Source: Cepaea nemoralis
Lineage: Eukaryota > Mollusca > Gastropoda > Stylommatophora > Helicidae
Assembly: GCA_014155875.1 (NCBI GenBank)
Contig: JACEFZ010028132.1
Span: 92,501 to 156,500 of the forward strand
Reading direction: 5' to 3'
Length of the DNA stretch: 64,000 nt
Of the stretch, positions 54,954 to 64,000 are shown piece by piece. The notes under the pieces were generated by a model. It saw only the letters and a list, made by a program, of their open reading frames with translations. It was not told the origin of the DNA and did not search any database. The position numbers were made by a program, and so were the translations under genes. Each line of letters starts with the position of its first letter. Within the stretch, counting starts at the first letter, position 1.

Positions 54954-55437
54954 TCTCATCTCATCATGTTCCTCTTGTTTCTTGCGGTGAAGTATAAACA
55001 GCGGGAGAGTGGCAGCTTATGTGCTTCATGTATCGATATTCCCATGGACTCTGCTATTCCCTGCGTCCATCGTTTACGTGGTCGGTCTCTTCCTCTGCTT
55101 CCCTCTACATCATTGCTTGTTGTAGTATACAGTTAGTTGGTAACCTACTTGCATGGCCAAACCATTTGACTTGTTGCCTTCTAATAAAATCTATTGCAGC
55201 TTTAAAACACACTTTAGTCCTGATGGCTTCATGTCTGACCTTATCTCTTCTTGATGCATTGAGTATTCTTCTGAGGAATCTCATTTCTGTTGTTGTGATT
55301 TTTTCATTTCTCTTTTTCTATAATTTTCCAGGTTTGGCATTGGTAGCATAAAGTTGGTAGGAATATTGTGTTGTAAAGTGCTTTCTTAGTAGTTATTGAT
55401 ACATGTTTGTTCTTTAGTATTGGTGCCATTTGTCCAA

Positions 55438-56204
55438 TCAGTTATTGCATCTATTTTCGATCTCGTCTTCTGATTTGCCATTTGATGATATTATACTTAC
55501 TAGGTACTTGAAACTCTTTACTTGTTTCAAGGGATGTTCGTTTAGGTGAATCGTTGTTGCTTTTTCTTCTTTAGTGATAGTCAGTACCTCTGTTTTGCTT
55601 GTGCTAATTTTCATGTTATGTTTCCTACACATTTCGTTTAGACTATTCATGTGGTCTTGTAATTCAGCTTCTGATTTTGCTATTAGTGCTTGGTCGTCCG
55701 CAAACAGGAGTTCTCTAATGGTTAGATTTGAAGAGGGTTCTTCTTCCGTGTTCTCGTCATACTGTGTTCTTGCGGTCTTTGTTTGGCTGGTTTCTTTACA
55801 TATGTTGTCTATATATGTTATGAACAAGAGAGGGGACAGGACACAACCTTATCGTACTCCGGATCTTATGAGTGTCCTCCAGTTGCTCTCACTATGCATT
55901 CACTGTTGTTGTATAAACTTCTACATAAGTGTGTTAAATGTGTACTCACTCCATATTGTGTAAGGATTTCCCACAGCTTGTTTCTATCTACTCTATCAAG
56001 TGCCTTTTCTTGGTCGACAAAGACTAAGTAGACTATTTCATTGAATTCAATTGATTTTTCTATAAGTTGTCTAAGAGCATAAATGGCATCTGTCCATCCT
56101 TTGCTTTTCCTAAATCCAAGTTGTGTTTCGCTTAGCTTGGGTTCTATAGTAGTTCGTAATCTTTTCTCAAGAATTTTGCGAAATATTTTCCCACTATGGC
56201 TCAA
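55438..56204 (-). pseudogene. L-alpha copy 3 reverse transcriptase
   Basis: Two main frames: 55,866-56,204 (SGKIFRKILEKRLRTTIEP, TQLGFRKSKGWTDAIYALRQ, VFVDQEKALDRVDRNKLW) and 55,438-55,827 (LTIRELLFADDQALIAKSEA with catalytic aspartates near 55,700; NMKISTSKTEVLT; VKSFKYLVSIISSNG). A frame break lies between them around the QGCVLSP region (55,830-55,860). RT would reverse-transcribe element RNA; this copy cannot make a whole protein. Confidence 0.88.
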
Positions 56205-56763
56205 CAGTGAAATGCCTCTGTTTGCTGCCTTTGTTTTTCCAAATTGGGATAATTGTGGCGTTTCCCCAGTCTCGTGGTGTCTATTGTTCTACCTAAACAT
56301 CGTTGACTAGACGATGTAGCCATGCTGTTCCTACTTCTCTTGTTGTTTTAATTACTTCTTTTGGTATTTCATCTTGTCCTGGTGATTTGTTCAATGGGGC
56401 TAATCCGACGGCTTCTGTAATTTCTTCTTTCAGCATGTCTGGCTCTAGTTTTTCGGTGGCATCTGTGTCGGTTTCTTGAATTCCTGTGACATCTGATGGG
56501 ATGTTGAGAAGTTGTTTGAAGTACTGTTTCCATCTTATTAGGATTTGTGTTTGTTCACTTATCGGTTCTCAATTTTCGCTGCTTATTATTTCAGTTGGGT
56601 CAAATGGTTCTCCTCTGGTTCTCATTGCACTTATCTTTTTGTAGAAGTTTCTACTTACCTCCTAGTAGTTTTTATTTAGGTTTCTCTCTTTACTATTCTA
56701 TTCACATGTCTTCTTGCTGTTCTATATTCTATGTAATCGCATTCCTGTTTGCTCTTCAACCAT

Positions 56764-56872
56764 CCTTCCATCCATCATCCATCATGTGCCATGCCGGTAA
56801 GCGTGGGCGGTCATGTTTTGCCATCTCACTCGATCACCAGAGTCGTGGATAACCATAACTACATTCTTGGAG
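56764..56872 (-). mobile_element. 109-bp L-gamma retrocopy inside L-alpha
   Basis: Carries the L-gamma 3' end (GCCATGCCGGTAAGCGTGGG, CACTCGATCACCAGAGTCGT) with a CCATC tail, bracketed by a perfect 11-bp TSD TCTTCAACCAT (56,753-56,763 and 56,873-56,883). Confidence 0.85.
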
Positions 56873-57159
56873 TCTTCAACCATATTTTATATTGTTCCTT
56901 TTTGTCTTTTACAGCTTTCTTTACTTCTGCGTTCCACTAACTTGTTATTTTCCTTATCCGTGTTGTGCGCTTTTTCGTGGTACCACATGTTATTTTTTGC
57001 AGCATTTAAAGTGCTTGATTTGAACATCTCCCCATTTTCTTCCATTGTCTTTCTTTTTATGTGTGATTTTACAAAGATTTCAGTTAGTTTGTTCTCATAA
57101 TTTTCCCTCACTGCCTCGTCTTTGAGGAGTTTTAAGTTTACTGATTTGCATGACATATA

Positions 57160-57960
57160 TTTTCATTGTCTTTGTTTTCTTCTACTGATGGTTCTTATTG
57201 TGGTAATAACTGCTTTGTGGTCTGTGTTTATACTTATGTTGGGCACTGCCCTTGCATCTAATATATTTCTTTTTCTGTTATTTTTTTGTTAATATAAAAT
57301 CAATTTGGCTTTTAGTATCTAGATCGTTACTTTTATACAAGGTGTATATTTGTGAGTCTGTGTGTTTATAGAATGTGTTTGTTATATAGAGGTCGTGTTG
57401 GCTGCATAGCTCTATCAGTCTACATCCGTTATCATTTATTTCATTATGTTGGTCTCCAAATGCTCCAAGATGTTTTTATATGCCCGGTCTGTTGTGTCCT
57501 AGTCTTGCATTGAAGTCTCCCATAACTATAATGTTGTCCTGCTTATCTATTTTGTTTTTTTGTTTTTAGCACGTCATGGATGTCTTCGTAGAAGTCCTCG
57601 CATTCTTGCTCATTATTGTTTGTATTATATGGTGCGTATATGTGTACATATGTTGTGATTGTTTGTTCTTTTATTCTCACTGTTAGGATTCTTTCTTATA
57701 TATATTTTATTTCTAGTATTCCTCTTGCTAGCCGTGGTTCAGCGACTATTCCTACTCGTGTCTTGCCCTTTCTTGCTGTTCCACTCCAGAGTAAACAAAC
57801 GTTTAACTGTGATGGATCTCTTTGCACCCTTCGCCCTTTATTCTGGTGTCCGCTATTCCCATCAGCCCAATTTTCCTCTCTTCCATTGTTTCTATAAGTT
57901 CTCTTCTTTACTATTAAAACCGCAGATGTTCATTGTCGCGACATTTGTCTCAGGGACCAC
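57160..57960 (-). pseudogene. L-alpha copy 3 AP endonuclease
   Basis: Minus-strand translation across frameshifts gives ADTRIKGEGC, LLWSGTARKGKTRVGIVAEP, ITTYVHIYAPYN, ECEDFYEDIHDVL, IIVMGDFNARLGHN (catalytic Asp/Asn, about 57,510) and NTFYKHTDSQIYT. The motif set is that of RTE-like endonucleases, which nick target DNA. Several stops are present; the catalytic SDH end could not be placed. Confidence 0.8.
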
Positions 57961-58097
57961 ATCTCCGTTGTTTAAAACAGCTTCCTAATCTGTTTATTCA
58001 CTTTCCATGATTCACTGCCATACAGTAGGACAGGTTTTGTGTAACACTTCAGCACTCTCGCTTCGACATTCAATGCTAGTGACTTATTGCATAAACT

Positions 58098-58615
58098 CAC
58101 TCAGTGGCATTTTGCCGTCTTGACAGGTGATAGTTTGGTACATTCTGCTTTAACAAAAACAGGCATAGTGACCTCTCCACAGCACACATCCTGGGCTGAG
58201 CTGTAGAGACCATATTTTGCCTACACGGCATGAATCCTCTTTCGCACTACCCAGTTTACTCCAGAGGAAAGATAACACCAATACATCTGGAACAAGATAA
58301 GCTGCAGAAGATGGATGCCGGATTAGTCAGGCAATGTCCCATCTGTTCGCCTGTCGGAGCTTCGATCCTTGACCAGTTGCTGACTAAAGCTTGGGTCCTG
58401 TTCTGTCCCACCATTACATAAGTCTTTTGGTTGCATTTCCTCTCATCAGTATAAGTTTGTACTCTCCCAATTACGCTCTTTCGCCCAAAGCCGTTGACAC
58501 AATGTGGGGTGTCGGGTTTGGTGAGCATCGCCCAACGTTCGGCGCTAACAGAAAACAGGTAGTACCGTCAACTGCAAGACGGTAGCTTAGTCATATCTGA
58601 CTAAGACCTGACTAA
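58098..58615 (-). mobile_element. S-E SINE-like repeat copy 2
   Basis: 518 bp with a 9-bp TSD GCATAAACT (58,089-58,097 and 58,616-58,624). The 3' end (reversed) is TTTTGCCGTCTTGACAGGTG, matching the L-delta terminus. The body matches copies 1 and 3. Confidence 0.88.
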
Positions 58616-59475
58616 GCATAAACTACCTTCCATACTTTTGTTTTTAATGCAGCATTTGTTTGGCATATTCTGCAGGCATGCAGGCAGGCAGACGGTCTAC
58701 AGAAGATACTCAATGACAAAACACTAATTCTTTGCCTTATCACTTCATAATTGCCCGTTTATTTCCTATGCTAATTGCTACTGCTTGTTTTCGGTGGGAT
58801 CGTTTATTCTGAGATCTGTCCTATCAATGTCAACATCTGTCAACATGTTGATCACTTCATCAGGCTTCACGGCCATCAAACGATCAGGTATAGTCTATAA
58901 ACCACGAATATATGTCTCCCTGTGACTGTTCGTCTCTCTCAATTAGTGGTCGTATATTGCATTATTTATACCTTTCCCTTCCTGAAATCCATACTTATTC
59001 AATAATTTCCATCTTTCGCTTTTCTTTTTGTTCTTATCATTATGTCACATTATTTAGGACACTGGTTGTGGGAACTTTTCGCATTCAGTTGCTTGCTCCT
59101 GGTCTATTTGTCAGAGCTGTAAATATGGGTTTCAGTACAGTACTGCGTATATAGGCACTGTTGTAAATGTCATTCAACATTTCAGTTAGTGTTTCTACTC
59201 CAAAATCTCCCAGTACTTTTAGTTCTTCTACTGTAATTTAATCTGTCCTGGCTTTTTTTCTGTGTCTCATATGTTTGAAATCGTCATTGACTTCATATTT
59301 CAGAATAGGTGGACCTTCTAAGTTTCGTTCTTCTGATACTTCTGCTCTTTCTCCGTCGTATAATTAACTCCGGGATGTATTTGTAATTAATTTGTTACAG
59401 CATCTTCTCCTATTAATAACTTTTCTTTTTATGTATTTCAACTTTCCTGTGTTTACTCTTGTGTATCTTCTGTCA

Positions 59476-59978
59476 GGTCTGAGTTCGTCAGGTCTTAGTC
59501 AGATATAACTGAGCTACCGTATGACAGTAGACGGTACTACTACTACCTGCTTACTGGTAGCGCCGAATGTTAAGCGGCGCTCACCAAACCCAGCACCCCA
59601 CATTGTGCCAACGGCTTCGGGCGGAGGAGTGGAATTGGGAGGATGCAAGCCTTATCCTAGTGCGAGGAAATGCAGCCTAAAGACTAAATATCATGGCAGG
59701 GCAGGCAAGGCCCCAAGCCTTGGTCGGCAACTGGTCTAGGATTGAAGCTCCAACAGGCGGAGAGTTAGAACATTGCTTGGCTGATCCGGCAGCTTCTGCA
59801 GCTTGTCTTGTTCCAGATGTATTGGTGTTACCATTCCTTTGGAGTAAACTAGACAGGCCGAGAGAGGGATCATGCTGCATGGGCAACACATGGTCTCTAA
59901 ATTCAGCCCAGGCTTTATGTTATGGAGAGGTAACTCCATCTTACAACTATCGTCTGTCTAGACGGCAAGGTGTCAGTC
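59476..59978 (+). mobile_element. S-E SINE-like repeat copy 3
   Basis: 503 bp with a perfect 11-bp TSD ATCTTCTGTCA (59,465-59,475 and 59,979-59,989). It begins GGTCTGAGTTCGTCAGGTCT and ends GACGGCAAGGTGTCAGTC. No ORF and no clear tRNA boxes. The last ~35 bp resemble the L-delta 3' end, so L-delta machinery probably mobilised it. Confidence 0.9.
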
Positions 59979-60495
59979 ATCTTCTGTCAATTCACTAATT
60001 TATTTGTGCATATTATTTGCACCCTTAATGTAGTTTAATTCAATGTTGCTGCAGTTATCTTGTGTTTTTCACTCGTGTATGGTTTATTGCTGTATGTATC
60101 TTATCATACTCGTCTGTGCCATATTTACGTTGTTTTCCTTTGTCCATCAATTTTAAGATTTCTTCTTTCATCAACTTCTTCTGATCTTGTTTTGCCTTCT
60201 CCCCGGTAATATCTATTCTCCGTTTGATGTATTAGTCCCTTGGCATCTATATTCATTTATATTTGTATTTCTTGTCAGTGTTTGTATTAGATGTGTATTT
60301 TACAATCAGGATGTATCATTCTTGAATGTCTTTATCTTCTTTTAAGAATACCTCCCTCTGTTAAGTCTCATGTTATTTTGTTCTCTTCAGTCTTACTTTT
60401 ATTTGTCCACAGAGTTTAAACCTGGTGTTTCCAAACTTCACATAATTAATTTTACGCGATTTTATCAGTTTATCTCTTCTTAAATGTAGTGGCGA

Positions 60496-61186
60496 AAATA
60501 ATGAGAGACAAAATGATAAATATAATGGAAGGTAAATGACAAATATAATGAGAGTCGACGCGACGAGAATATTGAGAGGCAAAATGACAAATATATTGAG
60601 AGGCAAAATGACAAATATATTGAGAGGCAAAATGACAAATATATTGAGAGGCAAAATGACAAATATATTGAGAGGCAAAATGACAAATATATTGAGAGGC
60701 AAAATGACAAATATATTGAGAGGCAAAATGACAAATATATTGAGAGGCAAAATGACAAATATATTGAGAGGCAAAATGACAAATATATTGAGAGGCAAAA
60801 TGACAAATATATTGAGAGGCAAAATGACAAATATATTGAGAGGCAAAATGACAAATATATTGAGAGGCAAAATGACAAATATAATGAGAGACAAAATGAC
60901 AAATATATTGAGAGGCAAAATGACAAATATATTCAGAGGCAAAATGACAAATATAAAGAGAGCAACATGACAAATATAAAGAGAACAAAATAACAAATAT
61001 ATTGAGAGGCAAAATGATAAATATAATGAGAGCAAAATGACAAATATAATGAGAGCAAAATGACAAATCTAATGAGAAGCAAAATGACAAATATAATGAG
61101 AGCAAAATGACAAATATACTGAGGGGCAAAGCGATAAATACAATGAGACACAAAGTGACAAATATAATGAGAGACACGACAAATCA
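60496..61186. repeat. 24-bp minisatellite
   Basis: Near-perfect 24-bp units (AGGCAAAATGACAAATATAT plus TGAG) from 60,590 to 60,950, with more diverged ATAATGAGAG variants on either side. The eight-codon period explains the open frames on both strands. Confidence 0.96.
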
Positions 61187-61505
61187 CGCAGGTTTAAATA
61201 AACTAATAACAAAAGGGTAATGCCTGGACGCAATTAAGGCTAAGAAAAACTGTTGTGAGACACTTAAGAGGGAGTACTGGCTTTATCTCGACTAACCCAG
61301 GCTAGAGGAAGAGTCGGATTGCAACAATGCAAGCGTTGTTACACGCAACACGCACAGACAGTAATGACAAAAATACAGAAAGCACACACTAACAATAATG
61401 ACAAATTACACGTATCACAAACAAACATTGGAGAGGCATGGCCACGGGGACGTAGGATCGGAGTCTTGCACAGAGAAGGTCACTGGAGATGGTACATTAT
61501 GATAT
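61187..61505. other. No gene seen
   Basis: 61,360-61,425 carries two ACAATAATGACAAATTACAC-like motifs akin to the 62.7 kb array. Otherwise nothing was recognised. Confidence 0.4.
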
Positions 61506-61629
61506 TTTACTATTTACCTTTTAACAATAATAATAAAGATAATATTAATAATAATAATATTAAATAGTAATAAAAATAATAATAAATATTTATATTAACA
61601 ACTTTATAAATACACATTACTGTAATAAC

Positions 61630-61671
<42 letters not shown>

Positions 61672-61828
61672 TGTATAAATATATATTACTGCAATTGTTT
61701 TGTATTATTATACATAATAATATTATAATAAATTATAATCTAAATAATAATATTAAAATACATTATAATATCAATAATAACAATATTGACTCTATAAATA
61801 TAAATTACGGCTATTAGAACTATTATTG
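61506..61828. repeat. A/T-rich (AAT)n region
   Basis: AATAATAAT runs with a pure block at 61,630-61,668, and repeats of TATAAATATAnATTAC. Confidence 0.85.
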
Positions 61829-61829
61829 A

Positions 61830-62046
61830 GGAGCGGCTGGCCGAGTGGTTACAACGTCGGACTCTCCTTCGGGAGATCCGAGTTCGATCCCTCGGTAAGG
61901 TGTGGGATTTTTTTCTGTCGGGGGCAAAAAGAAAATCCTAACCTGCACAGTTCGCGGCGACTGCACTAGCCAGGCGGCCTTAATTCCTCAGGCTCAAAGA
62001 CCCCTCTGCCATACACCACAAGGTACTATATTGGCAGTAAATGACA

Positions 62047-62047
<1 letters not shown>
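61830..62047 (+). mobile_element. S-G SINE with Ser/Leu-tRNA-like head
   Basis: The head GAGCGGCTGGCCGAGTGGTT has a perfect A box (TGGCCGAGTGG) and a perfect B box (GTTCGATCCC) with a long variable-arm-like CTCCTTCGGGAG hairpin between, as in class II tRNAs. The body runs to GGCAGTAAATGAC and an (ATT)n tail. A true tRNA is unlikely because the 3' acceptor strand does not pair with the 5' end. Confidence 0.75.
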
Positions 62048-62131
<84 letters not shown>

Positions 62132-62132
62132 T
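62048..62132. repeat. (ATT)n tail microsatellite
   Basis: About 28 ATT units directly at the end of S-G; a smaller (ATT)n lies at 62,180-62,228. Confidence 0.95.
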
Positions 62133-62334
62133 AGTACAAGTTACAAATTATAATATTAACTTTGAAAATATAAATTACTGTTGTTATTATTATTATTATT
62201 ATTATTAATAATATTATTATTATTAAAATACAACACGTAAAATTAATTCGAAAAACTACATAAAACACCTGCAAATAACAGGGTAAATTAGATGGAACAC
62301 GGGCAACCAGCAATACCACATTACGAACACGTTC

Positions 62335-62515
62335 AACACATAATAGATGCAATGTTTCATTACATATATCACACAGAAACAAATCACCATTACATACGTT
62401 GAAAAGAAACACATTCGCACTGCATAAATCACATAGAAACAAATTCCCATTACATAAATCACGTAAAAATAAATTCTCTATGCATAAATCACACAAAAAC
62501 ACTGCTAGCCAAATA
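62335..62515. repeat. Degenerate ~30-bp minisatellite
   Basis: Units with CATTACATAAATCACATAGA and AACAAATTCC, about six diverged copies. Confidence 0.7.
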
Positions 62516-62601
62516 CATGTAGTGTATGAAAACATGAACTGTAAATAATGTGCAACATTTGCACATATACAATTGTACACAAATTGAAATTGCAAATTAT
62601 G

Positions 62602-62605
<4 letters not shown>

Positions 62606-62643
<38 letters not shown>
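62606..62643. repeat. (CA)n microsatellite
   Basis: About 19 CA units. Confidence 0.95.
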
Positions 62644-62645
<2 letters not shown>

Positions 62646-62659
62646 CTTGCAAATTTCAT

Positions 62660-63355
62660 GAAACACACAAAATCATATCTTGCAAATTACATGATATACA
62701 CCAATGACAAATTGCATGACACACACACAAACAGCAATGACAAATTACACGAATCCCACACAAACAGCAATGACAAATTACATGACACACACGTAAACAA
62801 CAATAACAAAATGCATGACACACAAACAGCAATGACAAATTATATGAAACACACACAAAGAGCTATGACAAATTACATGAAACGCACAAAAAGAGCTATG
62901 ACAAATTACATAAAACACACACAAACAGCAATGACAAATTACATGAAGCACACACAAAGAGCACTGACAAATTACATAAAACACAGACAAAGAGCTATGA
63001 CAAATTACATGAAACACACACAAACAGCAATGATAAATTACATGAAACACACACAAACAACATTGACAAATACGGGCAGCACACACAAATATTAAAAGCA
63101 TATTGTATAACTCACATAAAAATATAAATAGCAAATTATACAACACACATACAAACATAAACATAAATTATACAACACATATACAAATATAAATATCAAA
63201 TTATATAACACACATAAAAACATACGTAGCACATTATATAACACACATGCAAACATAAACAGTAAATTATACAACACATATACAAATATAAATAGCAAAT
63301 TATATAACACACATAAAAACATAATTAGCAAATTAAATAACACACATACAAATAT
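62660..63355. repeat. ~33-bp minisatellite and related ~30-bp array
   Basis: 62,685-63,080: units with AATGACAAATTACATGAAAC and ACACACAAACAGC. 63,095-63,355: AAATTATATAACACACATAA and AAACATAAnTAGC units. The two domains share the AAATTA-AcAc core. Confidence 0.9.
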
Positions 63356-63399
63356 GCATGTCTCTTAAATAAATCATGCACAAAATATATATTATCTTC

Positions 63400-63405
63400 T
63401 TAGTC

Positions 63406-63464
<59 letters not shown>

Positions 63465-63470
63465 TGTTGT
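63400..63470. repeat. (ATT)n microsatellite
   Basis: About 20 ATT units followed by TTGTTGTTG. Confidence 0.95.
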
Positions 63471-63785
63471 TGTTGTGTTTATCTCAGTTGTATTATTACT
63501 CTTGGACTAATTAAAACGACAAAGTCTAGGAAAGATAATTTTGAATAGAAATGCAATGGGGAGGCGGAGAATAGCAAGAATTAGACGGTGGTGGATGCAG
63601 TTTGTGATAGAAGCTCAACACCAGATATTTCATTTCTGTTGGAGAGACATTTGCGAAGACAGGTGAGCGCGACAGACTGCAGACCATAGGCCACCAGATG
63701 AGGATGCACTATTTTGTTTCATTAATATTATTTGCTTACCTTTGCTGTATTATTATTATTACTTTGTTTTAAATATTTATCAATA
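63471..63785. other. No gene supported
   Basis: Unique-looking. AAGACAGGTGAGCGCG at about 63,655 resembles a splice donor, but no coding frame supports an exon. Confidence 0.4.

Positions 63786-64000
<215 letters not shown>

Larger units (their letters stand above)
54954..57975 (-). mobile_element. L-alpha copy 3, nearly full length
   Basis: About 3.0 kb on the minus strand, from the (CATCT)n-type tail (54,954) through RT (55,440-56,210) and a linker (56,210-57,160) to an AP-type endonuclease (57,160-57,960). A 109-bp L-gamma retrocopy interrupts it at 56,764-56,872. This is the only L-alpha copy here retaining an endonuclease. Confidence 0.88.
57978..60470 (-). mobile_element. L-gamma-like copy 4 with two S-E insertions
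   Basis: Minus-strand LINE pieces: VLKCYTKPVLLYGSESWKVN at 57,985-58,070; DEVINMLTDVDIDRTDLRI near 58,800-58,860; YGFQEGKGINNAIY at about 58,960; ELKVLGDFGVETLTEMLNDI and YNSAYIRSTVLKPIF near 59,130-59,225. The middle of RT is deleted. S-E copies sit at 58,098-58,615 and 59,476-59,978. Upstream of 59,990 the sequence may still be this element, but no motif confirms it. Confidence 0.7.

Noticed and set aside
60373..61177. Hydrophobic repeat frames suggesting membrane proteins
   Set aside because: They arise from the 24-bp A-rich minisatellite on its T-rich strand.
61830..61905. Possible tRNA-Ser/Leu gene
   Set aside because: Class II-like head, yet no matching 3' acceptor strand and a SINE body with (ATT)n tail follows.
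63560..63700. Possible host exon with GGTGAGC donor
   Set aside because: No open frame with conserved content leads into the putative donor.

Overview
The window is repeat-dominated nuclear DNA from an animal. It contains dozens of decayed non-LTR retrotransposon (LINE) pieces, several tRNA-headed SINE families, a Penelope-like element remnant, a hAT DNA transposon, kilobase-scale minisatellites and long trinucleotide microsatellites. I find no convincing host protein-coding gene, no operon and no functional RNA gene. The mix of LINE families with C2H2 or RNase H C-termini and multiple tRNA-SINEs suggests an invertebrate, possibly a lophotrochozoan such as a mollusc; this is low-confidence and rests on general familiarity.

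Names used here are local labels, not database names. LINEs: L-alpha (endonuclease+RT, (ATGAG)n tail), L-beta (RTE-like RT, GAATGA tail), L-gamma (RT ending near 'ELIHDSGDR'), L-delta (RT followed by a C2H2 finger, 3' end 'GTCAAGACGGCAAGGTG'), L-epsilon (endonuclease-RT-RNase H-CCHC), L-zeta (short 3' fragments). RNH element: ~0.9 kb RNase H-only insertion with CTAA tail. SINE-like: S-A, S-C, S-F, S-G, S-H (tRNA-like heads), S-D (GAA tail, ~136 bp), S-E (~500 bp, shares its 3' end with L-delta) and the TAAC element (~427 bp).

Layout. 0-7.9 kb: pyrimidine tracts, (ACT)n, L-alpha split by an L-beta insertion with an 8-bp target-site duplication (TSD), a Penelope GIY-YIG remnant, and a 1.3 kb minisatellite. 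7.9-11.6 kb: a 2.7 kb 44-bp minisatellite invaded by an RNH element. 11.6-15.2 kb: S-F, S-D, S-A and microsatellites. 15.2-18.7 kb: a three-domain 36/35-bp minisatellite with about 48 CACGTG sites. 18.7-23.6 kb: S-H with a fourfold tRNA A-box, then L-epsilon. 23.8-28.6 kb: 33-bp and 25-bp arrays and L-delta copy 1. 28.6-31.6 kb: S-C, rRNA-derived mosaics and a 22-bp array. 31.6-38 kb: SINEs, L-delta copy 2, G-rich tract, RNH and L-beta relics. 38-46 kb: L-gamma with multiple nested SINEs, (GTA)n/(GAA)n, L-alpha copy 2. 46.8-51 kb: 42-bp minisatellite split by a 3,250-bp hAT element with perfect 17-bp TIRs and 8-bp TSD. 51-60.5 kb: L-gamma, RNH and L-alpha copies on the minus strand. 60.5-64 kb: A-rich minisatellites, S-G and microsatellites.

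There is no pathway. The interactions are parasitic: SINEs probably use LINE machinery, and elements land inside each other. TSDs and paralogous empty sites let the order of many insertions be read directly. The most unusual objects are the RNase H-only elements, the S-E/L-delta pair, a 31-bp LINE-tail retrocopy with its own TSD, and a mosaic of universally conserved rRNA segments.
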